Assembly: GCF_900177685.1 (NCBI RefSeq)
Contig: NZ_FXAY01000001.1
Coordinates: forward strand, 744,001 to 808,000
Direction of reading: 5' to 3'
DNA length: 64,000 bases
DNA from: Agreia pratensis
GTDB taxonomy: Bacteria; Actinomycetota; Actinomycetes; Actinomycetales; Microbacteriaceae
Both the position numbers and the translations under genes were made by a program. This document shows positions 1-7,836 of this stretch, piece after piece. The number at the start of each line of letters is the position of its first letter. The stretch's first letter is position 1. Under the pieces are notes generated by a model. That model ran no database searches. It was given only the letters and a program-made list of their open reading frames with translations, and was not told the origin of the DNA.

Positions 1-23
1 AACGCGACCGTCGCCGCGGCAGA

Positions 24-779
24 TTACTGCGTCGGCACCGCCAGGCTCACGCTCGGGTCGGCGTCGAAGAACTCCACCGTCGTCCAGGAGTCGGCCTCGC
101 CAGCGACAGGGATCTCCGCCTTCATCAGATGGCCGGTCTCGTCGATCCAATACCGGATCGTCGGCGCGGCGTTGCTCGGTGCGGTCGTCGCCGGCGCATC
201 CGACGTGGGGCCCGCGAACACGTCGACCGTCACTCCGTCGACGTCGTCGGAGCGCAGCCAGAGGGCATCCGTCTGCTGCAAGAGCTGCGGATTGTCGGGC
301 CGGTCGTTGCCGAGCCCCAGGAGCACGGCGACCACGTTCGACAGGCTCGTCGCCGATGGGTCGAGGGCGCTGTCCTGCCAGCCGTCGGCCGGCACCGGAA
401 GCGGGGCCTTGTCGAGCGTGGTCGGCTGATATCCGAGCGACTGTGATGTGAAGCGCAGCAGACCGGTGTCGGCCGCCCCGTCGACCGTGGTCGAAGCGAA
501 GCCGTAGCCCGCTCCCGCTGCGTAGTCGATCCAGCCAGAGAACTGCACCGGCTGTGCGCCGGGGATGCTGAACGTCACCGCACGCACACCGCTGTCGAAG
601 TTGTTGAATCGAAAGATCGCGAGCCTCTGCGCCTGCTCCGTCGACAGCGCCGAACCCGCGGCCTGGCTCGAGGCCGGAGCACCCGGAGCGTCTGACGGAG
701 CACAGCCCGACACACCCAACATGGCGCCCAGAACGACCATCACCACGAGGGGGCGCATCCCCCGACTAATTCGGACCAC
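24..779 (-). CDS. Secreted lipoprotein of unknown function
   Basis: The 251-residue product begins with a basic n-region, a hydrophobic stretch and the lipobox LGVSGC, so Cys26 is the predicted lipidation site and the rest is exported. The mature part is rich in Ser, Ala, Asp and Thr. It carries the phrases LGYQP and RYWIDETGHL, the latter reminiscent of LolA/LppX-like folds that bind lipid in a shell of beta-strands; that resemblance is weak. The GTG start sits 6 nt after TAGCCT, a leaderless-type promoter seen at many genes here. It is transcribed separately from the murB operon, which lies upstream on the same strand. Function is unknown. Confidence 0.75.
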   Translation of the reverse strand: MVRISRGMRPLVVMVVLGAMLGVSGCAPSDAPGAPASSQAAGSALSTEQAQRLAIFRFNNFDSGVRAVTFSIPGAQPVQFSGWIDYAAGAGYGFASTTVDGAADTGLLRFTSQSLGYQPTTLDKAPLPVPADGWQDSALDPSATSLSNVVAVLLGLGNDRPDNPQLLQQTDALWLRSDDVDGVTVDVFAGPTSDAPATTAPSNAAPTIRYWIDETGHLMKAEIPVAGEADSWTTVEFFDADPSVSLAVPTQ

Positions 780-824
780 CCGCCGAGGCTAGCGCATGCT
801 TCGAGGCAATAACGTCAGAGTGCG

Positions 825-2054
825 CTAGACGAAGACGGGCTCCGGCTGCAACACGACGCCGAACTCCGCAGACACGCGATTCTGGATGTACCGCGACAGT
901 TCCGCGATGTCGGCGGCTGAGGCGCCGCCCGTGTTCACGATCGCGAGGGTGTGCTTCGAGGAGATCGCGGCGCGCGATCCGGGCAGAGAGAATCCCTTGC
1001 CGATTCCCGCGCGCTCGATCAGCCACGCGGCGCTCAACTTGACCTGCGGCCCCGCCGAAGACGACGAAGACGCGGGCGCAGACGAGACCCCGCCGAGCGG
1101 GCCCGACAGATCGACTGCGAGGCCAGAACCGGGCTCAGGCAGAGCGACCACGATCGGTTCCTGCTCGGGCTCGACGAGCCAGCGCGGCGCATCCGACGGC
1201 AGCCCGCGAGCGAAATTCTCGGAGACGATCGGGTTGGTGAAGAACGAGCCGGCGCTGACGGAATCGGGATCCGTGGCATCCAGAACCATGCCCTTCGACG
1301 CCCTCAGCGACAGCACGGCCGAGCGCACGGCGCCCAGCGCCACCCGGTCTCCGACGGCGACGCCGAGCGCGGTGGCCAGCTGCGGGTACGCGATCGGGTC
1401 GCCCAGTGCGAGAGGCCCGAGCGGCTCGGCCGATGCATCCGACTCGGTCAACGAGAACGTCACCGAGAGCACGACGCCGCGCCTGCCGCGCTTGAACACG
1501 CTCGTGCGGTAGCCGAGCTCGAGGTCGTCGCGTGCGATGCGCTCGACGCGGCCCGTGCCGTAGTCGAGAAAGTCGACCGAGACGATCGAGTCGCCGGCCT
1601 CCTGCCCGTATGCGCCGATGTTCTGAATGGGCGATGCGCCGGTCGAGCCGGGAATGCCCGAGAGCGCCTCGAGTCCAGACCAGCCCTGCTCCACCGTGTA
1701 GGCGACGAGGTCGTCCCACGGCTCGCCGGCCTGCACGCGCAGTCGCACGGTTCCGCTGGGCGCGACGATGCGAGCGACTCCCCTGGTCGCGACGCGAACG
1801 ACGGTGCCGTCGAAGCCCTCGTCTGAGATGACGACGTTGGAGCCGCCGCCGAGCACGAACCAGTCGTCGCCCGAGTCCCAGACGCCGAGGACGCTCTGCA
1901 GCAGTTCGGGTTCGCCCTGAGGTTCGATGATGCGCGCTGCCGGACCTCCGACCTTGAGGGTCGTCAGGGGGCCGAGCGCGACATCCACGGCCTCGACCGA
2001 ATCGCCTGTCGGCTCACCGGCGTGTGGTTCTGGCTGCCCGTGCCGCCCACTCAT
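825..2054 (-). CDS. murB: UDP-N-acetylmuramate dehydrogenase MurB
   Basis: MurB is the flavoenzyme that reduces UDP-GlcNAc-enolpyruvate to UDP-MurNAc with NADPH in the cytoplasmic stage of peptidoglycan synthesis. The FAD-binding segment GGGSNV is at residues 69-74, the PGSTGA...NIGAYG block at 135-150, YRTS at 182-185, and the active-site serine motif SAGSFFTNP at 267-275. The C-terminus has the LQPEP segment that carries the conserved glutamate. At 409 residues it is longer than the usual 300-360, partly because of a Ser-rich insertion at about 313-336. It is the last gene of a three-gene operon; its ATG overlaps the stop of the upstream MaoC gene (ATGA). Confidence 0.96.
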   Translation of the reverse strand: MSGRHGQPEPHAGEPTGDSVEAVDVALGPLTTLKVGGPAARIIEPQGEPELLQSVLGVWDSGDDWFVLGGGSNVVISDEGFDGTVVRVATRGVARIVAPSGTVRLRVQAGEPWDDLVAYTVEQGWSGLEALSGIPGSTGASPIQNIGAYGQEAGDSIVSVDFLDYGTGRVERIARDDLELGYRTSVFKRGRRGVVLSVTFSLTESDASAEPLGPLALGDPIAYPQLATALGVAVGDRVALGAVRSAVLSLRASKGMVLDATDPDSVSAGSFFTNPIVSENFARGLPSDAPRWLVEPEQEPIVVALPEPGSGLAVDLSGPLGGVSSAPASSSSSAGPQVKLSAAWLIERAGIGKGFSLPGSRAAISSKHTLAIVNTGGASAADIAELSRYIQNRVSAEFGVVLQPEPVFV

Positions 2055-2500
2055 ACGGATGCGGTGGGCGCCAGAGAGACGACGGCCTGCGCCTTGCCGA
2101 GAACCGTGTCGCCGTTGTAGGTGACGGTCAGGTCGATGCGTGCGGTGCCCGCCTCTGCGTCGACTTTGCCGACCTTCGCGCTCACGATCAACTCTGCTCC
2201 GTCGACGGGGTCGACGAGCACGGGGCGGGTGAAGCGCACCTGGTAGTCGAGCACGCGTCCCGGGTCGCCGATCCAGTCGACGACCGGCTGCACGGCGAGC
2301 CCCATGGTCAGCATGCCGTGCGCGAGAACACCGGGCAGGCCCACGGATGCCGCGACGTCGTCGCGGTAGTGGATGGCATTGAAGTCACCGCTGGCTCCGG
2401 CGTAGCGCACCAGCGAGTCGCGGCTCAGCGCGAAGTGACCGCCCGCGACGACGTCGCCCGCGGTCAGCTCGTCGGGCGTGAGGGTGATTCCGGCGGTCAT
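2051..2500 (-). CDS. MaoC-family (3R)-hydroxyacyl dehydratase, catalytic subunit (HadB-like)
   Basis: A single hot-dog domain protein of 149 residues. The hydratase-2 motif is visible as DFNAIHYRDD followed by GLPGVLAHGM, with the Asp and His dyad expected for hydration/dehydration of acyl thioesters. In actinobacteria such subunits pair with a non-catalytic partner to dehydrate (3R)-hydroxyacyl chains. The partner is the gene immediately upstream, which overlaps it by four bases (ATGA), so the two are probably translationally coupled in roughly equal amounts. The exact substrate cannot be read from the sequence. Confidence 0.85.
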   Translation of the reverse strand: MTAGITLTPDELTAGDVVAGGHFALSRDSLVRYAGASGDFNAIHYRDDVAASVGLPGVLAHGMLTMGLAVQPVVDWIGDPGRVLDYQVRFTRPVLVDPVDGAELIVSAKVGKVDAEAGTARIDLTVTYNGDTVLGKAQAVVSLAPTASV

Positions 2501-2943
2501 TCGTCTCCCCTGACGACGAGGGTGGATGTTGCGGTGACGACGTGCGCGCCCGTCGCGTCGACGATCGTCGACTCGGCGGTGACCATGGAGTGGCCACCCA
2601 GCGACTTGATGCTCGCCACGTTCAGGGTGGCCGTGAGCTCGTCGCCGGCCACGATCGGGCGGGTGAAAGTGAAGCGCTGATCGCCGTGGACGACGCGCGA
2701 GAAGTCGATGCCGGCATCCGGCTCGCTCAGCAGCTGCTTCAGGGTGTGCTCCTGCACCACCACCGCGAAGGTGGGCGGCGCCACGACGTCGGTGTAGCCG
2801 GCAGCCCTGGCCGCCTCGACGTCGGTGTTGAGCGGGCTCGTGGCGAAGACGGCGGCGGAGAATTCGCGCACCTTCTCACGGCCGACGAGATAGGGAGAGG
2901 TCGGGGCGAAGACGCGTCCGACGAGTTCGGGGTTCACTGGCAC
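2497..2943 (-). CDS. MaoC-family dehydratase, N-terminal-type subunit (HadA-like)
   Basis: A 148-residue FAS1-type dehydratase-region protein. It has the segment YTDVVAPPTFAVV typical of the HadA/HadC side of the heterodimer and no DxxxxH catalytic dyad, so it should be the substrate-binding partner of the catalytic subunit encoded next. It is first in the hadA-hadB-murB operon. A GTG start is chosen because TAGAAT lies exactly 6 nt upstream, which implies a leaderless message; a second GTG two codons later is possible. Confidence 0.8.
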   Translation of the reverse strand: MPVNPELVGRVFAPTSPYLVGREKVREFSAAVFATSPLNTDVEAARAAGYTDVVAPPTFAVVVQEHTLKQLLSEPDAGIDFSRVVHGDQRFTFTRPIVAGDELTATLNVASIKSLGGHSMVTAESTIVDATGAHVVTATSTLVVRGDE

Positions 2944-3006
2944 CCGTCCATTCTACGAACGCCCCGGCTGCCTATGCTCTGTTGCGCCTGCCTAGACTGA
3001 TCAGCG

Positions 3007-3705
3007 ATGAGCACTCCTCCGGCCCCGAAACCGCACTCCGCCTCGAACAGCACGCTCCTCATCGTGCTTGGAATCGGCGGGGCGCTCGGTCTCGTTGTGT
3101 CGATCGCGGCAGCCGCAGTGGTCTTTGTGCTGGCCATCGGGGTCTTCCGGGGCGCGAGCTCGGCCGGCCCCGCGCCCCAGCCGTCGCCATCCAGCGATTC
3201 GCCCGGCGACGTCGACTACAGCGATCTCACGTTCGGTTCGAACTACACGTTGCCGGCCGGCAGCCTCGCCGCCCTCACCTTCAGGCCGCCCGAGGGAACA
3301 GACTGGGCCGTCGACCCTGATGCCAAGAGCGACGCCGACACGATGAGCTACGTGAGCGAGTCGACCGGCTGCAAGCTGCGCATCTGGCAGTCGTCTCTCG
3401 ACTCGGTCGATGTCGCTGCCGGCGACGACGAGAAGACCTCGCGAGCGGTGGCCTCGGCGTTGCGCACCGAGCAAATTCCCGATGACGCGTTCGCCAAGCA
3501 CACGTTCACCGGCGGCTTCTCCTCGGCGAAGGTCGAATTCGTCGACGTGCTCTGGGGTGCATCGAACGGCAACTACCTGGCCGTGCGCGCCTTCGGCGAC
3601 GCGGGTGTCTTCGTGTCGGTCGGGGTGGCGTGCACGCAGTCGAGCGCGTGGGATGCGGTCAAGCAAGCCGACGCGGGACTCGGAGTCGTCACCCTCTCGG
3701 AGTGA
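3007..3705 (+). CDS. Single-pass membrane protein of unknown function
   Basis: The 232-residue protein starts with a short Pro/Ser/His-rich cytoplasmic tail. One transmembrane helix follows at about residues 17-45, then a Ser/Pro linker (PQPSPSSDSP) and a soluble extracytoplasmic domain of about 170 residues with two widely spaced cysteines (in STGCKL and VACTQS) that could form a disulfide. No enzymatic motif is evident. The ATG is 8 nt after TAGACT, suggesting a leaderless transcript divergent from the hadA operon. Its 3' side runs into a repeat-rich gap before the convergent RNA methyltransferase gene. Confidence 0.7.
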   Translation: MSTPPAPKPHSASNSTLLIVLGIGGALGLVVSIAAAAVVFVLAIGVFRGASSAGPAPQPSPSSDSPGDVDYSDLTFGSNYTLPAGSLAALTFRPPEGTDWAVDPDAKSDADTMSYVSESTGCKLRIWQSSLDSVDVAAGDDEKTSRAVASALRTEQIPDDAFAKHTFTGGFSSAKVEFVDVLWGASNGNYLAVRAFGDAGVFVSVGVACTQSSAWDAVKQADAGLGVVTLSE

Positions 3706-3710
3706 CCCAT

Positions 3711-3807
3711 GCGCTGATCGAGTAGCCGCGCGAGGCACGAGCACGGCGTATCGAAATCACCCCGACGGTGGCCTCGATACGCTCGTTCCTCGCTACTCGG
3801 CCAGCGC
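3711..3807. repeat. Family A palindromic repeat (copy A1)
   Basis: Left half begins gcgctgatcgagtag and ends cgtatcgaaatcacc. The right half is its approximate reverse complement, running from ggtggcctcgatacg to ctactcggccagcgc. It lies between two convergent genes. Together with copy A2 it brackets a separate palindrome. Confidence 0.85.
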
Positions 3808-3808
3808 A

Positions 3809-3917
3809 GAGCTACGCGACCGGCGAAACGGGAGGAGATGAGCACCTCCGACTCGAATACCGCATTGGTTTTGCGTAGCTCCTCCCGTTCGCCCGGGTGG
3901 TCTCTGGAAAACAGAGA
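3809..3917. repeat. Nested inverted repeats between two family A copies
   Basis: GGCGAAACGGGAGGAG (3822-3837) is repeated in inverted form at 3881-3895 with one base missing. A second inverted pair, gagctacgc and gcgtagctc, overlaps this structure. TCTCTG-gaaaa-CAGAGA at 3901-3917 adds a perfect 6-bp hairpin. No convincing gene is present; the 329-bp gap between the flanking genes consists of this and the two family A copies. Confidence 0.7.
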
Positions 3918-3927
3918 TTCCACCTTC

Positions 3928-4026
3928 TGCGCCGATTGAGTAGCCGCGCGAGGCACGAGCACGGCGTATCGAAATCACCCCGACGGTGGCCTCGATACGC
4001 TCGTTCCTCGCTACTCATCCAGCGCA
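3928..4026. repeat. Family A palindromic repeat (copy A2)
   Basis: Nearly identical to A1, including the same centre (aaatcaccccgacggtgg) and the same arms, in direct orientation about 215 bp away. It ends just before the stop codon of the RNA methyltransferase gene. Confidence 0.85.
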
Positions 4027-4034
4027 GGAGGGGG

Positions 4035-4844
4035 TCAGCCGGAGACCGCCCACATCGCCACCGCGCTGGCGGCCGCGACGTTCAGCGAGTCGATTCCGTG
4101 CTTCATCGGAATCTGCACCACGGTGTCGGACGCTGCGATCGCTTCAGCGGTGAGTCCTTCGCCCTCCGCGCCCAGCACGAGGGCGAGACTCTCGGGAAGC
4201 CGAGCCTGGAAGTCTCGCAGGCTGACGGCATCCGGGGTCAGGGCCAAGGCTGCCACGTGGAAGCCCGCAGCGACCAGCAACTCACGGGTCTCGGGCCACT
4301 CCCCGACGCGGGTCCAGGGCACCTGCAGCACGGTGCCCATGCTCACGCGGATGGCGCGGCGGTAGAAGGGGTCGGAGCAGCGCGGCGTCACGAGAATCGC
4401 ATCGGCTCCGATCGCGCCCGCCGAGCGGAAGATCGCGCCCACATTGGTGGGGTCGACCACGTTCTCGAGAACGACGATTCGGCGGGCGTTCCGGATGAGC
4501 TCCGCCGGGTTCGCGAGCGCCGGGCGATTCATCGAGGCGATGAGTCCGCGGTGCAAGACGTAGCCGGTGAGCTCGGCGAGGAGCTCGCCCGGGCCGGTGA
4601 AGATCGGCACGTCGGTGAAGCCGTGCTCGGCGAGCGCCGACTCGGCCTCGTCGGTGGAGGTTCCGAGTGCCAGCACGGAGCGGGGCGCATGCCCGGCACG
4701 CAGGGCACGCTCGAAGACGAGGAGCGACTCCGCGAGATAGAGGCCGTGCTCGGTGCCGCGCGCCTTCTTGAGGGCGACATCGGTGAGGTGGGCGTAGTCG
4801 CCAAGCCGCGGATCGCCGAGGCTGTCGATGCGCAGGACGGGCAT
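4035..4844 (-). CDS. TrmH/SpoU-family 2'-O-ribose RNA methyltransferase
   Basis: The 269-residue protein has an N-terminal substrate-binding region (LTDVALKKARGTEHGLYLAES) and a C-terminal SPOUT knot. The three SpoU motifs are visible: VVLENVVDPTNVGAIFRSA, LVLGAEGEGL and IPMKHGIDSLNVAAASA. It would transfer methyl from SAM to a ribose in tRNA or rRNA; the target nucleotide cannot be assigned. The ATG giving MPVLRIDSLGD is chosen because upstream in-frame sequence runs back into pgsA. It follows pgsA by only 10 nt and is probably cotranscribed. Confidence 0.88.
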   Translation of the reverse strand: MPVLRIDSLGDPRLGDYAHLTDVALKKARGTEHGLYLAESLLVFERALRAGHAPRSVLALGTSTDEAESALAEHGFTDVPIFTGPGELLAELTGYVLHRGLIASMNRPALANPAELIRNARRIVVLENVVDPTNVGAIFRSAGAIGADAILVTPRCSDPFYRRAIRVSMGTVLQVPWTRVGEWPETRELLVAAGFHVAALALTPDAVSLRDFQARLPESLALVLGAEGEGLTAEAIAASDTVVQIPMKHGIDSLNVAAASAVAMWAVSG

Positions 4845-4854
4845 TGAGCGGCCG

Positions 4855-5505
4855 CTATCCGCGCCGGTTAGGTGCGTCCGCGTCTGGACGACCAGCAGCG
4901 GATGCGCCGAGTGGGCGCGGATCTGCGCGGCCGGCGCGGCCCTCGCGGATGACGATCGCCGCGTACTGGGCGCCGACGAAGACGTGCAGCAGGCATCCGA
5001 TGACCACGCCGTAGAAGGCGACGACCGCAACCACCTCATGGCCGGCGAAATCGGAGTGGCCGAGCAGCAGCAGCGGCAGTCCGAGCATCAGGAAAGTCGT
5101 GCGGATCTTCGAGATATAGGTGATCGTCATCGAGCCCTGGCGCTTGTACGCAAGGATGATCAGGCCCAGGATAAGGTCCGTCGCCGCGATGGCGATGAGG
5201 ATCCAGAGCGGCAGAATGCCGCTGATGACGAGAGTCACGCACACGACGACCTGGCTGGCACGGTCTGCGACGGGGTCGAGCACCGCACCGAAGTGTGTCA
5301 CCTGGCCGAGCTTGCGCGCCGCGAAGCCGTCGATCCAGTCGGTGGCGCCGAGTGCGACGAGCACGATGAAGGCCCAGAAGTTCTCGTGCCAGACCAGCAC
5401 CAGAAGCACGAACAGCGGCATGAACAGGATGAGACGGGCGAACGTGATGGTGTTCGGCACGTTCAAGATCTGCTCGCGCTGCCGCGGTGCTGTCGGGGTC
5501 TCCAC
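4855..5505 (-). CDS. pgsA: CDP-diacylglycerol-glycerol-3-phosphate 3-phosphatidyltransferase
   Basis: An integral membrane CDP-alcohol phosphatidyltransferase of 216 residues. The family signature DGx2ARx8Gx3Dx3D is complete (DGFAAR, then GAVLD and PVAD). The start of the soluble region, VPNTITFARLILF, and later hydrophobic segments match PgsA, which makes phosphatidylglycerol phosphate at the cytoplasmic membrane. The open frame extends upstream through a terminator and into tRNA-Met, so that part is not coding. The GTG giving VETPTAPRQRE lies 6 nt after TACCCT and is taken as the start. Confidence 0.9.
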   Translation of the reverse strand: METPTAPRQREQILNVPNTITFARLILFMPLFVLLVLVWHENFWAFIVLVALGATDWIDGFAARKLGQVTHFGAVLDPVADRASQVVVCVTLVISGILPLWILIAIAATDLILGLIILAYKRQGSMTITYISKIRTTFLMLGLPLLLLGHSDFAGHEVVAVVAFYGVVIGCLLHVFVGAQYAAIVIREGRAGRADPRPLGASAAGRPDADAPNRRG

Positions 5506-5559
5506 TCTCTGAGGGTAACCGGTGCGCGGCTCGCAGCACTGCACGCCGCGGGCAAGAAA

Positions 5560-5593
5560 AAAGCCCCCAAGATGGCGAGATCTTGGGGGCTTT
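5560..5593 (-). terminator. Intrinsic terminator of the tRNA-Thr/tRNA-Met transcript
   Basis: Read on the minus strand: AAAGCCCCCAAGAT, a six-base loop, ATCTTGGGGGC and then TTTTTT. A 14-bp stem followed by a U-tract three bases past the tRNA-Met 3' end. Confidence 0.9.
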
Positions 5594-5595
5594 CG

Positions 5596-5669
5596 TAGCG
5601 GGAGCGGGACTCGAACCCGCGACACCACGATTATGAGCCGTGTGCTCTAACCACCTGAGCTACCCCGCC
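5596..5669 (-). tRNA. tRNA-Met (CAT)
   Basis: A cloverleaf is readable: acceptor GGCGGGG, D-arm GCTC...GAGC, anticodon loop with CAT within CTCATAA, and T-arm GCGGG-TTCGAGT-CCCGC. CCA is not encoded. The elongator form is favoured over the initiator by the A-U rich anticodon flank and by the absence of three G-C pairs in the anticodon stem; tRNA-Ile2 with a modified C34 is the alternative. It lies 50 bp downstream of tRNA-Thr. Confidence 0.9.
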
Positions 5670-5719
5670 GGGCGCCGTCCGTTCGGCTGGCAGCTCGCGC
5701 TGCCGCCTGTGGAGGACGG

Positions 5720-5791
<72 letters not shown>

Positions 5792-5909
5792 GTAACCTGC
5801 GCACGACTGATAAGCCGTGCGATTTGGCACCTGTAGAGAATAGCATCACAAAGAGGCCAGCCCGAACCGATGTCTAGGGTCGAAACGATTCGAGGCTAGA
5901 GTGTTGCGC

Positions 5910-7655
5910 ATGACAGTCGAACTCACCGACACCTCCGGCGCGCCCGAATCCGACGCGCAGAGCCGCCTGATCGCGATCGGCACTGGCTCCGAGTGGTGGC
6001 GCTCAGCCGTGATCTACCAGATCTACCCGCGGTCATTCGCCGACAGCGACGGCGACGGCATCGGCGACCTGCCTGGAATCACGAGCCGCCTCGACTCGCT
6101 CTCCACCCTCGGCGTCGACGCGATCTGGCTCTCGCCTTTCTTCACCTCGCCCCAGCATGACGCGGGTTACGACGTGGCGAATTATGTCGATGTCGATCCG
6201 CTCTTCGGCACCCTGGCCGACTTCGACACCATGCTCGCTCGCGCTCACGAGCTCGGGCTCAAGGTCATCGTCGACCTGGTTCCCAACCACACCTCGTGGG
6301 ATCACGAGTGGTTCAAGGCCGCCCTCGCCGCCCCGGAGGGCAGCCCCGAGCGCGACCGGTACATGTTCCGCGACGGCCTCGGCGAGAACGGTGAGATCGC
6401 GCCCAACAACTGGCAGTCGGTGTTCGGCGGCCCCATGTGGGAGCGCACGACCAACCCCGACGGCACCCCGGGCCAGTGGTACCTGCACATCTTCGACGTG
6501 AGCCAGCCCGATCTCAATTGGCAGAACCCGTGGGTGCGCGAGCAGATGATCGCCGTACTGCGCTTCTGGCTCGACCGCGGTGTCGACGGCTTCCGGGTGG
6601 ATGTCGCGCACGGCCTGATCAAAGAGACTGGGCTCCCCGACTACACGCCTCCCGCAGACGCCGGCAGCATGGGCGGCGGAGCAACGCCTCTCGAGCCCGG
6701 AATCGACTCCGACGACCCGCCCACCCCGCCCTATTGGGCGCAAGACGGCGTGCACGAGATCTACCGCTCGTGGCACGAGGTGCTCGACGAGTACGAGGGC
6801 GATCGAGTGCTCTGTGCCGAGGCCTGGGTCGAGCCGCTCACCAAGCTCGCCCGCTGGGTGCGCCCCGACGAGATGCAGCAGGCGTTCAACTTCACCTACC
6901 TCGAAGCCGCATGGAGCGCTCCGCAACTGCGAAAGGTGATCGACACGTCGATCTACGCCTTCGGCACCGTCGGCGCACCCTCGACTTGGGTGCTGTCGAA
7001 CCACGACGTCGTGCGTCATGCGAGTCGACTGGCTCTCGGCGCCGACAATCTCCAGGGCGATGGAATCGGACCGAAGACTCCGGGCTTGCCCGACACCGCG
7101 CTCGGGCTGCGTCGCGCCCGCGCCGCCACCGCCGTGATGCTCGCGCTTCCGGGCAGTTCCTACATCTATCAGGGCGAAGAACTCGGCCTGCCGGAGGCCA
7201 TCCATCTGCCCGACGATGCCCGCCAAGACCCGACCTGGTTCCGCACCAAGGGCGAGCGCTACGGGCGCGACGGATGCCGCGTGCCGATTCCCTGGGAGGC
7301 CGGCAAGCCGAGTTATGGGTTCGGCCCGACGGCATCCAGTTGGCTGCCGCAGCCGAGCGACTGGGATGCATACTCCCGCGACCGCCAGGCTGCCACGCCA
7401 GGGTCGACGCTCGAGCTCTACAAGCTCGCCCTGTCGCTGCGCGCGCAGCACGAGTTGGGAATGGGAACGATCGAGTGGCTGCCCGGCTACGACGACGACG
7501 TGATCGCGTTCTCGAACGGAGCCGTCACGGTGATCTCGAACATCGGCTCGGTGGCGGTGGAACTGCCTGCTGCAGCCGGCGACGTGCTGCTCGCCTCCGA
7601 GGCGATCGTCGAGGGCGTCCTTGCGGTCGACACGACGGTCTGGCTCGCGAGCTGA
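5910..7655 (+). CDS. GH13 alpha-glucosidase / oligo-1,6-glucosidase
   Basis: A 581-residue (beta/alpha)8 glycoside hydrolase family 13 enzyme, probably cytoplasmic since no signal peptide is seen. The conserved regions are DLVPNHTS, GFRVDVAHG with nucleophile Asp231, CAEAWVEP with acid/base Glu304, and VLSNHDVVRH with Asp366. The opening WWRSAVIYQIYPRSF...DGDGIGDLPGI is typical of alpha-glucosidases acting on short malto- or isomalto-oligosaccharides. The ATG 7 nt after TAGAGT is preferred (leaderless pattern); a GTG three codons upstream is also possible. No sugar transporter is adjacent. Confidence 0.9.
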   Translation: MTVELTDTSGAPESDAQSRLIAIGTGSEWWRSAVIYQIYPRSFADSDGDGIGDLPGITSRLDSLSTLGVDAIWLSPFFTSPQHDAGYDVANYVDVDPLFGTLADFDTMLARAHELGLKVIVDLVPNHTSWDHEWFKAALAAPEGSPERDRYMFRDGLGENGEIAPNNWQSVFGGPMWERTTNPDGTPGQWYLHIFDVSQPDLNWQNPWVREQMIAVLRFWLDRGVDGFRVDVAHGLIKETGLPDYTPPADAGSMGGGATPLEPGIDSDDPPTPPYWAQDGVHEIYRSWHEVLDEYEGDRVLCAEAWVEPLTKLARWVRPDEMQQAFNFTYLEAAWSAPQLRKVIDTSIYAFGTVGAPSTWVLSNHDVVRHASRLALGADNLQGDGIGPKTPGLPDTALGLRRARAATAVMLALPGSSYIYQGEELGLPEAIHLPDDARQDPTWFRTKGERYGRDGCRVPIPWEAGKPSYGFGPTASSWLPQPSDWDAYSRDRQAATPGSTLELYKLALSLRAQHELGMGTIEWLPGYDDDVIAFSNGAVTVISNIGSVAVELPAAAGDVLLASEAIVEGVLAVDTTVWLAS

Positions 7656-7667
7656 CTCACACTCCGC

Positions 7668-7834
7668 TGATCGAGTAGTCGCGCGAGGAACGAGCCGACG
7701 TATCGAGATCACCGCGGCAGGTCTCGATACGGTCGCGGGCGACCTACTCGACCAACGCAGAACCGGTCGCGGGCGACCTACTCGACCAACGCAAAACCAC
7801 TCGCGGGCGACCTACTCGACCAACGCAGAAGGCG
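7668..7834. repeat. Family A repeat with tandemly triplicated right arm (copy A3)
   Basis: A left half (ctgatcgagtagtcgcgcg), a centre palindrome (tatcgagatcaccgcggcag/gtctcgata), then three copies of a 34-bp right arm containing tcgcgggcgacctactcgac. The third copy has a few substitutions. It occupies the convergent junction between the glucosidase and the M23 peptidase gene. Confidence 0.9.
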
Positions 7835-7836
7835 CG

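Noticed and set aside
951-1826. 291-codon plus-strand frame within murB
   Set aside because: Arg-rich shadow frame on the opposite strand of a well-supported murB gene.
6033-7712. Long open frame antisense to the alpha-glucosidase gene (559 codons)
   Set aside because: It is a high-GC shadow frame; the sense strand has full GH13 motifs and the antisense product has no recognisable domain.
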